Below, piece by piece: positions 25,294 through 33,611 of a DNA stretch of 64,000 nucleotides. The notes under the pieces are model-generated. The model saw only the letters and a program-made list of their open reading frames with translations, did no database searches and was not told where the DNA came from. This DNA comes from Barrientosiimonas humi. Lineage in GTDB: Bacteria > Actinomycetota > Actinomycetes > Actinomycetales > Dermatophilaceae. The position numbers were made by a program, and so were the translations under genes. Position 1 is the stretch's first letter. Each line of letters opens with the position of its first letter. The stretch spans positions 899,375-963,374 of the forward strand of contig NZ_VFOK01000001.1 of the NCBI RefSeq assembly GCF_006716095.1. The letters are read 5' to 3'.

Positions 25294-28191
25294 ATGACCG
25301 AGACGACCAGCGCTGGATCCAGGGCCCGTCGCAAGAACAAGGGCCTGAAGATCGAGCGCATCTACACGACCCCGGGCGTCCACCCCTATGACGAGGTGAC
25401 CTGGGAGTCGCGTGATGTCGTCCAGCAGAACTGGAAGACCGGCGAGACCATCTTCGAGCAGCGCGGCGTGGAGTTCCCCGACTTCTGGTCGCTCAACGCC
25501 TCGACCATCGTCACGACGAAGTACTTCCGCGGTGCGCTCGGCACCGACGCGCGCGAGCGCAGCCTGAAGCAGCTCATCGACCGCGTCGTGCTGACCTACG
25601 TCAAGGCCGGCAAGGAGCACGGCTACTTCGCCTCCGACGACGACGCCGACGTCTTCGAGCACGAGCTCACCTACGCCCTGCTGCACCAGGTGTTCTCGTT
25701 CAACTCCCCGGTGTGGTTCAACGTGGGCACCAAGAGCCCGCAGCAGGTCTCGGCGTGCTTCATCCTGTCGGTCGACGACTCGATGGACTCGATCCTCAAC
25801 TGGTACAAGGAGGAGGGGTTCATCTTCAAGGGCGGCTCCGGTGCCGGCCTCAACCTCTCCCGCATCCGCTCGTCCAAGGAGCTGCTGTCCTCCGGCGGCA
25901 CCGCCTCGGGTCCGGTCTCCTTCATGCGCGGCGCCGACGCCAGCGCCGGCACCATCAAGTCCGGTGGCGCCACCCGCCGCGCCGCCAAGATGGTCGTGCT
26001 CGACGTCGACCACCCCGACATCGAGGAGTTCATCGAGACCAAGGCGCGCGAGGAGGACAAGATCCGCGCGCTGCGCGACGCCGGCTTCGACATGGACCTC
26101 GGCGGCAAGGACATCACCTCCGTCCAGTACCAGAACGCCAACAACTCCGTCCGCGTGAGCGACGAGTTCATGCGCGCGGTCGAGGAGGGGACCTCCTTCG
26201 GCCTGCGCGCCCGCGGCACGGGTGAGGTCATCGAGCAGGTCGACGCCCGCGAGCTGTTCGGCAAGCTCAACCAGGCCGCGTGGGAGTGCGCCGACCCGGG
26301 CGTCCAGTACGACGACACCATCAACGCCTGGCACACCAACCCCGAGACCGGCCGCATCACCGCGTCCAACCCGTGCTCGGAGTACATGTCGCTCGACAAC
26401 TCCTCGTGCAACCTGGCGAGCCTGAACCTGCTGAAGTTCCTCAAGGACGACGACACGTTCGACACCGAGACCTTCCAGAAGGTCGCCGAGCTGGTCATCA
26501 CCGCGATGGACATCTCGATCTGCTTCGCCGACTTCCCGACCGAGGCGATCGGCGACACGACCCGCGACTACCGCCAGCTGGGTATCGGCTACGCCAACCT
26601 CGGCGCGCTGCTCATGGCGACCGGTCACGGCTACGAGTCCGAGGGCGGCCGCAGCCTCGCCGCCGCGATCACCTCGCTGCTCACCGGTGCCGCCTACAAG
26701 CGTTCCGCCGAGATCGCCGGCGTGGTCGGCCCGTACGCCGGGTTCGCCCGCAACGCCGAGGCGCACCGCCGCGTCATGCGCAAGCACCAGGCCGCCAACG
26801 ACCAGGTGCGCACGCTCGACGCGATGGACTCCGGCATCCACGCCGCGGCCACCAAGGCGTGGGCCGACGTGATCTCCCTCGGTGAGCGCAACGGCTTCCG
26901 CAACGCCCAGGCGTCGGTGCTCGCGCCCACCGGGACCATCGGCTTCATGATGGACTGCGACACCACCGGCATCGAGCCCGACTTCTCGCTGGTGAAGTTC
27001 AAGAAGCTCGTCGGCGGCGGGTCGATGCAGATCGTCAACCAGACCATCCCGCGCGCCCTGAAGAAGCTCGGCTACCAGCCGGAGCAGATCGAGGCGATCG
27101 TCGAGCACATCGCCGAGAAGGGTCACGTCATCGACGCCCCGGGGCTGAAGACCGAGCACTACGAGGTCTTCGACTGCGCGATGGGCGAGCGGGCGATCAC
27201 GCCCATGGGCCACGTGCGGATGATGGCGGCCTGCCAGCCGTTCCTGTCCGGCGCGATCTCCAAGACCGTCAACCTGCCCGAGACCGCCACCGTCGAGGAC
27301 ATCGCCGAGGTGCACCTCGAGGGCTGGAAGCTCGGCCTCAAGGCGCTCGCGGTCTACCGCGACAACTGCAAGGTCGGCCAGCCGCTGTCCGACGGCAAGA
27401 AGCAGGACAAGCCGGCCGCCACCGAGGAGCCCGTGCTCGAGAAGGTCGTCGAGTACCGCCCGGTCCGCAAGCGGATGCCCAAGCGCCGCAGCAGCCAGGT
27501 GACCTCGTTCGCCGTGGGTGGCGCCGAGGGCTACCTCACCGCCAGCCGGTACGACGACGGCGAGCTCGGCGAGATCTTCCTCAAGCTCGGCAAGCAGGGC
27601 TCCACCCTCGCCGGGATGATGGACGCCTTCTCGCTGGCGATCTCGGTGGCGCTGCAGTACGGCGTGCCGCTGGAGACGTACGTCGAGAAGTTCACGAACA
27701 TGCGGTTCGAGCCGGCCGGCCTGACCGACGACCCGGACGTGCGGATGGCGCAGTCGATCATGGACTACGTCTTCCGTCGCCTGGCGCTGGACCACCTCGA
27801 CTTCGAGACCCGCTCGTTCATGGGCATCCACTCCGCCGAGGAGCGGGCGCGCCAGCTCGAGACCGGTTCGTTCGCCGAGGCCACCAGCGAGAGCGACTCC
27901 GGCGACGACGTGGCCGACGAGCTCGAGGGCTACTCCCAGTCGGCGGCGCCGGCGGTCAAGAAGGCCGAGGCCGAGCAGGCCGACGTCGAGGCAGACGACG
28001 TGAAGTCCGGCTCCGGCGCGGCCGACGTGCGTGAGGTCTCCTCCGAGATCCACTCCTCGGCCGAGCTGATGGAGAAGTTCCAGGGCAAGGCGGCCGACGC
28101 CCCGATGTGCATGACCTGCGGCACGAAGATGCGCCCCGCCGGTTCCTGCTACGTCTGCGAGGGCTGCGGCTCCACCAGCGGCTGCAGCTGA
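25294..28191 (+). CDS. nrdJ: Vitamin B12-dependent ribonucleotide reductase (class II)
   Basis: 965 residues from ATG 25294 (GGAGGAG upstream). It makes deoxyribonucleoside di/triphosphates using adenosylcobalamin to generate the thiyl radical. Visible: SACFILSVDDSMDS with the first redox cysteine (around 150), FKGGSGAGLNLSRIRSS, the NPCSEYM active-site loop with radical cysteine (around 365), LAPTGTIGFMMDCDTTGIEP and a long acidic linker from about 865. The tail contains two CxxC pairs and a final CGSTSGCS, used to re-reduce the active site. It needs no oxygen, so DNA synthesis could continue under low oxygen if cobalamin is present. I found no cobalamin riboswitch; control seems to be by NrdR. 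Confidence 0.98.
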   Translation: MTETTSAGSRARRKNKGLKIERIYTTPGVHPYDEVTWESRDVVQQNWKTGETIFEQRGVEFPDFWSLNASTIVTTKYFRGALGTDARERSLKQLIDRVVLTYVKAGKEHGYFASDDDADVFEHELTYALLHQVFSFNSPVWFNVGTKSPQQVSACFILSVDDSMDSILNWYKEEGFIFKGGSGAGLNLSRIRSSKELLSSGGTASGPVSFMRGADASAGTIKSGGATRRAAKMVVLDVDHPDIEEFIETKAREEDKIRALRDAGFDMDLGGKDITSVQYQNANNSVRVSDEFMRAVEEGTSFGLRARGTGEVIEQVDARELFGKLNQAAWECADPGVQYDDTINAWHTNPETGRITASNPCSEYMSLDNSSCNLASLNLLKFLKDDDTFDTETFQKVAELVITAMDISICFADFPTEAIGDTTRDYRQLGIGYANLGALLMATGHGYESEGGRSLAAAITSLLTGAAYKRSAEIAGVVGPYAGFARNAEAHRRVMRKHQAANDQVRTLDAMDSGIHAAATKAWADVISLGERNGFRNAQASVLAPTGTIGFMMDCDTTGIEPDFSLVKFKKLVGGGSMQIVNQTIPRALKKLGYQPEQIEAIVEHIAEKGHVIDAPGLKTEHYEVFDCAMGERAITPMGHVRMMAACQPFLSGAISKTVNLPETATVEDIAEVHLEGWKLGLKALAVYRDNCKVGQPLSDGKKQDKPAATEEPVLEKVVEYRPVRKRMPKRRSSQVTSFAVGGAEGYLTASRYDDGELGEIFLKLGKQGSTLAGMMDAFSLAISVALQYGVPLETYVEKFTNMRFEPAGLTDDPDVRMAQSIMDYVFRRLALDHLDFETRSFMGIHSAEERARQLETGSFAEATSESDSGDDVADELEGYSQSAAPAVKKAEAEQADVEADDVKSGSGAADVREVSSEIHSSAELMEKFQGKAADAPMCMTCGTKMRPAGSCYVCEGCGSTSGCS

Positions 28192-28225
28192 CGCCGCGAC
28201 CGCGCCCCGCGCGGTCCCGCCCGGC

Positions 28226-28258
28226 CGGCCCCGGCACGCACCCCGCGTGCCGGGGCCG
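28226..28258 (+). terminator. nrdJ terminator
   Basis: A 14-bp perfect stem, CGGCCCCGGCACGC (28226-28239) with 28245-28258, and a 5-nt loop. The repeat array begins 7 nt after it. Confidence 0.75.
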
Positions 28259-28264
28259 ACCCAT

Positions 28265-28698
28265 GTCCGCCGGGAGTGCGGTGGGGTGCACGGTTCGGCG
28301 GTGGTCCGCCGGAGGGTGCGGTGGGGCGCACGGTTCGGCGGTGGTCCGTGCGGGCGTACGGGGCTTGGTCACGCTTGCGCGGTGGTCCGCTGAGAGGTGC
28401 GGTGGGGCGCACGGTGCGGCGGTGGTCCGGGAAGACGGGGGAGTCACGACCTGGCGGTGGTCCGCCGGGGGGTGCGGTGGGGCGCACGGTTCGGCGGTGG
28501 ACCGGGAAGACGGGGGAGTCACGACCTGGCGGAGGACCGCCGGGGAGTGCGGTGGGGCGCACGGTTCGGCGGTGGACCGTGCGGGCGTACGGGGCTTGGT
28601 CACGCTTGCGCGGTGGTCCGCTGAGAGGTGCGGTGGGGCGCACGGTTCGGCGGTGGTCCGGGAAGACGGGGGAGTCACGTCCTGGCGGAGGACCGCCC
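28265..28698 (+). repeat. Modular GC-rich repeat array
   Basis: Eleven modules of three kinds separated by CGGTGG(T/A)CCG or close variants. Type 1 contains GTGCGGTGGGGCGCACGGTT. Type 2 contains TGCGGGCGTACGGGGCTTGG. Type 3 contains GGAAGACGGGGGAGTCACG. The order is 1-1-2-1-3-1-3-1-2-1-3. Type 1 can fold (GTGCG/CGCAC). Copies are near-identical, so the expansion is recent or homogenised. Single or double modules occur at 8056 and 60064. There are no regular spacers, so it is not CRISPR. Frames cross it on both strands but contain only repeat-encoded sequence. Confidence 0.92.
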
Positions 28699-28705
28699 GA
28701 CGTGG

Positions 28706-28723
28706 TTACATAGAGTTATGCAA
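28706..28723 (+). promoter_or_regulatory. AT-rich inverted repeat upstream of the CDO operon
   Basis: TTACATA-GAGT-TATGCAA, arms identical except one base. It is the most AT-rich spot for hundreds of bases and includes TAGAGT as a possible -10. A third half-site TATGTA follows at 28739-28744. It looks like a regulator's operator; the regulator is unknown. Confidence 0.5.
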
Positions 28724-28942
28724 AACAAAGCACGCGATTATGTACGGCGGGGGCCGTGCCTGCGTGCGCCCGGCGGCCGGGTCTACCTCCCGCACCGCCG
28801 GATCCACCTCGATCTGCAGCTGCGCCTCGGCCTGGTCTGTCGCGAGCGTCCGCACGCCCGCCACCACCAGACCTCGAAGGAGCAGTCCCATGACCACGAT
28901 CCACCGTGCCCTGCCGACCGGCCTGGCACCCGCCGACCCTGA
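28718..28942 (+). CDS. Candidate leader ORF with HxDL...CR motif (sulfur-operon leader type)
   Basis: A 74-codon frame from ATG 28718 that ends 53 nt inside the cysteine dioxygenase gene in another frame. Its middle, HRRIHLDLQLRLGLVCR (28793-28843), matches from memory the motif of short actinobacterial 'putative leader peptides' found before sulfur genes (R-x-H-x-D-L ... C-R, same spacing from His to Cys-Arg). Those peptides are usually shorter and do not overlap the next gene, and no closer start codon is visible here. It may act as a cysteine-sensitive attenuator or translational coupler. A chance frame cannot be excluded. Confidence 0.45.
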   Translation: MQNKARDYVRRGPCLRAPGGRVYLPHRRIHLDLQLRLGLVCRERPHARHHQTSKEQSHDHDPPCPADRPGTRRP

Positions 28943-29369
28943 CGAGCTGCTGCGTCTCACGCTGCTGCTCGCCCACGACGAGCGCCTGCCCGAGCTGCTC
29001 GACCTGACCTCTCCCGAGCGCAGCTGGACCCGGCTCGAGGCCACCGACCTGATGGAGGTCTGGCTCATCGGCTGGCCGCCCGGCACCGCGACCGGTTGGC
29101 ACGACCACCAGGGATCCAGCGGCGCGTTCCGGGTCGTCCACGGCGCGCTGACCGAGCACACCTGGGACCGCGGCCCGCGCACCCGCGACCTCGCCCGCGG
29201 CGAGGGGCGCTCGTTCGCGGCCTCGCACGTGCACGACGTGCGCAACGAGGGGTCGACCGCGGCGGTGTCGGTGCACGCCTACGCGCCGGCGCTGCGCGGG
29301 ATGACGCGGTACGCCGTCGCGGGCGGAGCGCTCGTGCGCCAGCAGGTCGAGCGGGCCGGCCAGTGGTGA
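28890..29369 (+). CDS. Cysteine dioxygenase-like cupin
   Basis: 159 residues from ATG 28890 (AAGGAG upstream). The longer upstream frame runs through the repeat array and is discounted. Cupin iron ligands are HDH (His71, His73) in TGWHDHQGSSGAFRVVHG, plus His113 or His115 in ASHVHDVRNEG. Family enzymes oxidise cysteine to cysteine sulfinate with iron and oxygen. The sequence has no cysteine, so no Cys-Tyr crosslink is possible, as is usual for bacterial CDO. The stop overlaps the start of a rhodanese gene (GTGA), a pairing known from other actinobacteria. Confidence 0.88.
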   Translation: MTTIHRALPTGLAPADPDELLRLTLLLAHDERLPELLDLTSPERSWTRLEATDLMEVWLIGWPPGTATGWHDHQGSSGAFRVVHGALTEHTWDRGPRTRDLARGEGRSFAASHVHDVRNEGSTAAVSVHAYAPALRGMTRYAVAGGALVRQQVERAGQW

Positions 29370-29794
29370 GGCCGCAGCAGCTGGTCGAGCCGGCGCCGAC
29401 GTACGACGGGATCGACGGCATGCTGGCCGACGCCCGCAGCCGGCTGACCCGGGTCACCGCGCAGCGGGCGTACGCCCTCGTCGCCGCCGGCGACGCGCTG
29501 CTGGTCGACATCCGGCCGGCCGCCCAGCGCAGCGCCGAGGGTGAGGTGGCCGCCGACGTCGGGGCGCTGGTCGTCGAGCGCAACGTGCTGGAGTGGCGCC
29601 TCGACCCGCGCCAGGACGCGAGCCTGCCGGTCGCCGACCTCGAGGCGCGGGTGCTCGTGCTGTGCCAGGAGGGCTACACCTCCTCGCTGGCCGCCGACAG
29701 CCTGCAGCGCATCGGTGTGCACCGGGCGACCGACGTGATCGGCGGCTTCCGGGCCTGGCGCGCGGCCGGCCTCCCCGCCACCCGAGCGCGCTGA
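29366..29794 (+). CDS. Rhodanese-like sulfurtransferase
   Basis: 142 residues from GTG 29366, overlapping the CDO stop by 4 nt. A single rhodanese domain with the active-site loop LCQEGYTSSLAA, Cys100 being the persulfide carrier. VDIRPAAQR near 47 replaces the usual DVR start of the fold. The loop is six residues, of the single-domain rhodanese type. With CDO it probably handles sulfane sulfur or sulfite from cysteine breakdown. The stop codon lies inside the left arm of the hairpin at 29791. Confidence 0.88.
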   Translation: MRPQQLVEPAPTYDGIDGMLADARSRLTRVTAQRAYALVAAGDALLVDIRPAAQRSAEGEVAADVGALVVERNVLEWRLDPRQDASLPVADLEARVLVLCQEGYTSSLAADSLQRIGVHRATDVIGGFRAWRAAGLPATRAR

Positions 29795-29856
29795 AGCGCG
29801 GTTAGAGCGCTACGACTCCGCTGCAGCGAAGTGCAAGCGCTCTAACCGCGTTTCAG
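29791..29856 (+). repeat. Long convergent hairpin with inner palindrome
   Basis: Arms 29791-29811 and 29836-29856 pair over 21 positions with one G.U. The left arm includes TGAAGCGCGGTTAGAGCGCT. The loop holds a second palindrome, CGCTGCAGCG. It starts inside the rhodanese stop codon and lies 51 nt from the end of convergent phoD. A bidirectional terminator is the simple reading. Confidence 0.88.
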
Positions 29857-29907
29857 CACCGGGGCGCTGCCCCACCGGCCGGTACGCCGGCGCGGCCGGC
29901 CCCGGGG

Positions 29908-31494
29908 TCAAGCCTTGCGGCGCAGCCCCCGCTGCCCGTCCACCAGCTCGAACGAGGCCGCCGTGCTGATCGGGCGGTCCTTGACCGTCACGGCGTCCAG
30001 CACCTTGAAGTCGGCGGTCATCGACTGCGGGCGGATGGTCGTCGAGACGTAGCCGCGCTGGTCGGCGTAGTACTTCAGGTGCGGGTTGATCGCCAGGTTG
30101 GGGTTGGTGGCACCAGGCTTCCCGTTCCCGGTCGAGGTGATCGAGGTGCACACCAGCTCCGAGCCGACGACGGGCGCGTCGGGGTCGCGGTAGTCGACCT
30201 TGAGGTCGTTGGCCCAGTGGCGGTGCACGTCGCCGGTCAGCACCACCGGGTTGCGCACCCCGGCCGACACCCAGCCCTGCGTGATGCGCTTGCGGGAGGC
30301 GGCGTAACCGTCCCAGGAGTCCATCGACACGTCGGTGACGCCCTCGCTGGCGTTGCGGTCCTGCTCGGCGAAGAAGACCTGCTGCCCGAGGATGTCCCAC
30401 TGCGCCTTGGACGCCTTGAACCCGTCGAGCAGCCACTTCTCCTGGCGCGCCCCGGTGATCGACCGGTTCGGGTCCAGCCGCGGCTCGCAGTTGGCCTTCC
30501 ACCCGTCGCCGCACGCCTGGTCGTCGCGGTACTGCCGGGTGTCCATCATGTGGAAGTTCGCGAGCCGGCCCCACTGCAGCCGGCGGAACACCTGCATGTC
30601 CGGGCCGCTCGGGATGCTGCTGCGCCGCAGCGGCATGTTCTCCCAGTACGCCTGGAACGCCGCCGCCCGCCGCGCCCGGAAGCGCGCGGTCGTGTCGTTG
30701 CCCTCCCAGGAGTTGGTGTTCTCCGGGATCTCGTCGGCCCAGTTGTTGTCGACCTCGTGGTCGTCGAACACCACGAGCCACGGCGCGGCCGCGTGCGCCG
30801 CCTGCAGGTCGGCGTCGGACTTGTACTGCCCGTGCCGCTGGCGGTAGGTCGCCAGGTCGGTCGTCTCCGGACCGGCGTGGTCGCGCACGTTGCCGTCGCG
30901 CCCGAGGTACGACTTCGCCTTGTACTCGTACTGGTAGTCACCCAGGTGCAGCACCAGGTCGGGGTTCTCCTCGGCCATCCGGCGGTAGGCGGTGAACCAG
31001 CCGTGCTCGAACTGCGAGCACGACGCGAACGCCATGGTCAGCGCCGCGGGCAGCTCGTGACCCGCCGGGGCGGTGCGCGTGCGACCCACCGGGCTGATGT
31101 GCCGACCGGTGCGGAAGCGGAACCAGTACTCCGCCCCCGGCCGCAGCCCGGTGAGCTCGACGTGCACCGAGTGCGCCGACTCAGGTCGGGCAATCACGTT
31201 GCCGCGCTTGACGACTCGGCGCATGCCCTCGTCGCTGGCGACCTCGTAGCGCACCGACACGGGGCGGCTCGGCATCGCGCCGGTGCCCGACTCGTCGACC
31301 GGGTCCAGGGCCAGTCGGGTCCAGAGCACGACACCGTCGGGGGTGGGGTCGCCCGAGGCGACACCGAGGGTGAAGGGGGACACGCGCAGCGCGGCGCCGG
31401 GGGAGGGGTCGGCGGCGCGGGCGGGGATCGTGGTCGCGGCGACGGCCGTCGTCGCGAGGGTGCCGGTGAGGAGGGTTCTGCGGGAGAGTTCCAT
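29908..31494 (-). CDS. phoD: Alkaline phosphatase D (PhoD family), Tat-exported
   Basis: 528 residues from ATG 31494. N-terminal Tat signal SRRTLLTGTLATTAVAATTI at 4-23, cleavage near ARA-A. A fibronectin-like N domain (SPFTLGVASGDPTPDGVVLW) is followed by the metallophosphatase core: MAFASCSQFEHGWF, HLGDYQYEY, DDHEVDNNW and LTGDVHRHW. These carry the iron/calcium ligands seen in PhoD. It hydrolyses phosphomonoesters and diesters outside the membrane, typically under phosphate starvation. I saw no clear Pho box upstream in the 99-nt divergent region. Confidence 0.95.
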   Translation of the reverse strand: MELSRRTLLTGTLATTAVAATTIPARAADPSPGAALRVSPFTLGVASGDPTPDGVVLWTRLALDPVDESGTGAMPSRPVSVRYEVASDEGMRRVVKRGNVIARPESAHSVHVELTGLRPGAEYWFRFRTGRHISPVGRTRTAPAGHELPAALTMAFASCSQFEHGWFTAYRRMAEENPDLVLHLGDYQYEYKAKSYLGRDGNVRDHAGPETTDLATYRQRHGQYKSDADLQAAHAAAPWLVVFDDHEVDNNWADEIPENTNSWEGNDTTARFRARRAAAFQAYWENMPLRRSSIPSGPDMQVFRRLQWGRLANFHMMDTRQYRDDQACGDGWKANCEPRLDPNRSITGARQEKWLLDGFKASKAQWDILGQQVFFAEQDRNASEGVTDVSMDSWDGYAASRKRITQGWVSAGVRNPVVLTGDVHRHWANDLKVDYRDPDAPVVGSELVCTSITSTGNGKPGATNPNLAINPHLKYYADQRGYVSTTIRPQSMTADFKVLDAVTVKDRPISTAASFELVDGQRGLRRKA

Positions 31495-31581
31495 GCTCGC
31501 CAGGCAACCGCGCCGGGGCGACGCCCGGGGTGTCGCGCGCATGACGACCGGATGAACCCTGGCGCGGACGCCTCCCGTGGC

Positions 31582-31587
31582 TACCCT
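31582..31587 (+). promoter_or_regulatory. -10 box TACCCT
   Basis: Six nt before GTG 31594 of the small unknown protein. Leaderless layout. Confidence 0.55.
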
Positions 31588-31593
31588 GGCGCC

Positions 31594-31956
31594 GTGCCTT
31601 TCTGGAAGCGACGCACCGATGCCGACCTGCCCGACGACGACGCCGAGCCCCTCGAGCCGCGCGCCCTGCTGCGCCTGTTCGACGAGATCGGCCAGTCGTG
31701 CGCCGACGAGGTGGGCCGCCTGGGCGGCGACCGCGACCAGGTGATCGCCACGGTCTGGTTCGCCGAGAACCAGGAGGTCAGCCGGGTCAACCTCACCAGC
31801 GACGGCCTCCCGGTCAACGCCGGCAAGAAGTTCGTGCGCGAGCTGTCGACCCAGGCCGCGCCGCTGCGTCGCCAGCCCTCCGACGGGCGGCTCGACCGGC
31901 TCGACGCCACGGTCGAGAACGGCGCCCTGAGCACCCAGGTGACCTATCGCGACTGA
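31594..31956 (+). CDS. Unknown 120-residue cytoplasmic protein
   Basis: I do not recognise a family. GTG 31594 (PFWKRRTDADLPDDDAEP) follows a good leaderless promoter. The charged N-terminus leads to a compact alpha/beta region (LLRLFDEIGQSCADEVGRLG, ATVWFAENQEVSRVNLTSDG, GKKFVRELSTQAAPLR). No membrane span or signal. Codon use is normal for the genome. The HD-domain gene begins just after or overlapping its end, so the two are probably an operon. Confidence 0.75.
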   Translation: MPFWKRRTDADLPDDDAEPLEPRALLRLFDEIGQSCADEVGRLGGDRDQVIATVWFAENQEVSRVNLTSDGLPVNAGKKFVRELSTQAAPLRRQPSDGRLDRLDATVENGALSTQVTYRD

Positions 31957-31996
31957 CCAGCCGTTCGACTCCTGGTGGCCGCTGCGCGACCGGGCG

Positions 31997-32602
31997 GTGC
32001 TGGGGGAGCTGCTCCAGGCGTACGCCGACCCCGGCCGGGGCTATCACGACCAGGAGCACCTGCGCGAGGTGCTGGAGCGGGTCGACGAGCTGGCCGCCGC
32101 CGACCCGCGCCCGCTCGACCTCGACGTGATTCGCCTGGCGGCGTTCTTCCACGACGCCGTCTATCGCACCGGTCCGCCGGAGCCGGACGGGGCGGACGCG
32201 CAGCCGTCGAACGAGGAGGCCTCTGCCCGCTGGGCCGAGCGTGCCCTCGGCCACGAGCCGCAGCTCGCCGCGCGCGTGGCCGGGTTGGTGCGCGCCACGA
32301 CCACCCACGAGGCCCCGTCCGACGACGCCGAGGCCGCCGTGCTGCTGGACGCCGACCTGGCGATCCTCGCGGCCCCGCCCGAGCGCTACGCCCGCTACGC
32401 CGCCGGCGTGCGCCGGGAGTACGCCTGGGTCGCCGCGCCCGACTTCCGCGCCGGCCGTGCCCGGGTGCTGCGCGACCTGGCGAGCCGGGAGCGGATCTAC
32501 CGCACGGCGTACGCCCGCGCCCGCTGGGAGGGTCCGGCCCGGGCCAACCTCGCGGCCGAGCTGGACGACCTCGAAACTCCCAAGAATGATCGAGACGGAT
32601 AG
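31997..32602 (+). CDS. HD-superfamily metal-dependent phosphohydrolase
   Basis: 201 residues from GTG 31997. Metal ligands are YHDQEHL (His at about 16 and 20), FFHDAVY (HD pair) and a later DADLAIL aspartate, the layout of predicted HD hydrolases of COG4339 type. Coding-like sequence continues upstream in frame to about 31943 (PFDSWWPLRDRAV), and homologs usually start with such a segment. Between the previous stop and 31997 there is no ATG, GTG, TTG or CTG apart from a mid-segment CTG. The true start may therefore be a rare codon such as ATC 31946, overlapping the previous gene. The substrate is unknown. Confidence 0.8.
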   Translation: MLGELLQAYADPGRGYHDQEHLREVLERVDELAAADPRPLDLDVIRLAAFFHDAVYRTGPPEPDGADAQPSNEEASARWAERALGHEPQLAARVAGLVRATTTHEAPSDDAEAAVLLDADLAILAAPPERYARYAAGVRREYAWVAAPDFRAGRARVLRDLASRERIYRTAYARARWEGPARANLAAELDDLETPKNDRDG

Positions 32603-32639
32603 GCACGCCGGTCCGCCTCGATCATTCTCGGGTGTTTCG
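32572..32639 (+). repeat. Long convergent hairpin
   Basis: Arms 32572-32594 and 32617-32639 pair over 23 positions with one mismatch and one G.U (right arm ends TCATTCTCGGGTGTTTCG). The last codons and stop of the HD gene lie within it, and the quinone oxidoreductase gene ends 3 nt beyond. Probably terminates both. Confidence 0.88.
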
Positions 32640-32642
32640 CCG

Positions 32643-33611
32643 TCAGTCGCGCACCTGCAGCAGCACCTTGCCGGCCGCCTTGCGCTCGTCCAGCGTGGCG
32701 ATCGCCTCGCCGACGTCCTCCAGGTCGAGCCGGGCGCCGATCGGCGGCGCGACGTGGCCGCCCTCCCACAGCTCGAGCAGCCGGGTCCACTGCTGCTGCA
32801 GGTATGCCGGCTGCCGCAGCCAGAAGGCGCCCCACCCGACGCCGACGACCGAGATGTTGTTCAGCAGCAGGCGATTCACCTTCACCTCGGGGATGGAGCC
32901 GCCGGTGAACCCGATGACCAGCAGACGCCCCTCGGGGCCGAGCGAGCGCAGCGAGTCGGTGAATCGGTCACCGCCGACCGGGTCGACCACCACGTCGACC
33001 CCGCGCCCCTCGGTGAGGTCCTTGACGGCGTCCTTGAACCCGTCGGCCAGCACGACCTCGTCGGCCCCGGCGACGCGGGCGGTGTCGGTGCGGTCCTCGC
33101 TGGACACGACGGCGATCGTGCGGGCACCGAGCGCCTTGGCCAGCTGCAGCGACGCGGTGCCGATGCCGCCGGAGGCGCCGTGCACCAGCACGGTCTCGCC
33201 CTCGGCGAGGCGCCCGCGGTGCTCCAGCGCGAACAGGCAGGTGAGGTAGTTCATCGGCAGCGCGGCGGCGGTGTCGAGGTCCATCGCGTCCGGCAGCGCG
33301 AAGACCATGTCCGGCCCGACCGCCACCTGCTCGGCGAACCCGCCGAAGCCGGGGAAGGCGGCCACCCGCTGACCCGGCTCGAACGTGCCGGCCGGCGCCT
33401 GGCGTACGACACCGGCCACCTCACCGCCCGGGACGAACGGCAGCTCGGGCTTGAGCTGGTACTCACCCCGGGTCAGCAGCACGTCGGGGTAGGCCACGCC
33501 GGCACGGTGCACGTCGACCAGCACCTGGTCCTCGCCGGGCTGCGGCTCCGGCAGGTCGGCGACCTTCACCGACGCCGGGCCGTCGAGCGTGCTGACCTGG
33601 GCTGCGCGCAT
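32643..33611 (-). CDS. NADPH:quinone oxidoreductase family, MDR superfamily
   Basis: 322 residues from ATG 33611 with GAGGAG at good spacing. GroES-like N domain, then a Rossmann fold with VLVHGASGGIGTASLQLAKA around 145-164 (AxxGGxG form typical of quinone reductases). The zinc-binding residues of alcohol dehydrogenases are absent, as expected for the QOR branch. It reduces quinones or enones with NADPH, but the natural substrate cannot be assigned. Divergent from serA. Confidence 0.9.
   Translation of the reverse strand: MRAAQVSTLDGPASVKVADLPEPQPGEDQVLVDVHRAGVAYPDVLLTRGEYQLKPELPFVPGGEVAGVVRQAPAGTFEPGQRVAAFPGFGGFAEQVAVGPDMVFALPDAMDLDTAAALPMNYLTCLFALEHRGRLAEGETVLVHGASGGIGTASLQLAKALGARTIAVVSSEDRTDTARVAGADEVVLADGFKDAVKDLTEGRGVDVVVDPVGGDRFTDSLRSLGPEGRLLVIGFTGGSIPEVKVNRLLLNNISVVGVGWGAFWLRQPAYLQQQWTRLLELWEGGHVAPPIGARLDLEDVGEAIATLDERKAAGKVLLQVRD

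Noticed and set aside
28149-28643. 164-residue - strand frame with HRRTVRPTAPPGGPPP repeats, and + strand frames with VRWGARFGGGP repeats
   Set aside because: They are translations of the nucleotide repeat array; other frames across it are also open and there is no ribosome binding site or homologous copy outside the array.
28265-28698. CRISPR array
   Set aside because: Spacers would need constant length and unique sequence; here the units between joints are themselves only three repeated types, and no cas gene is present.
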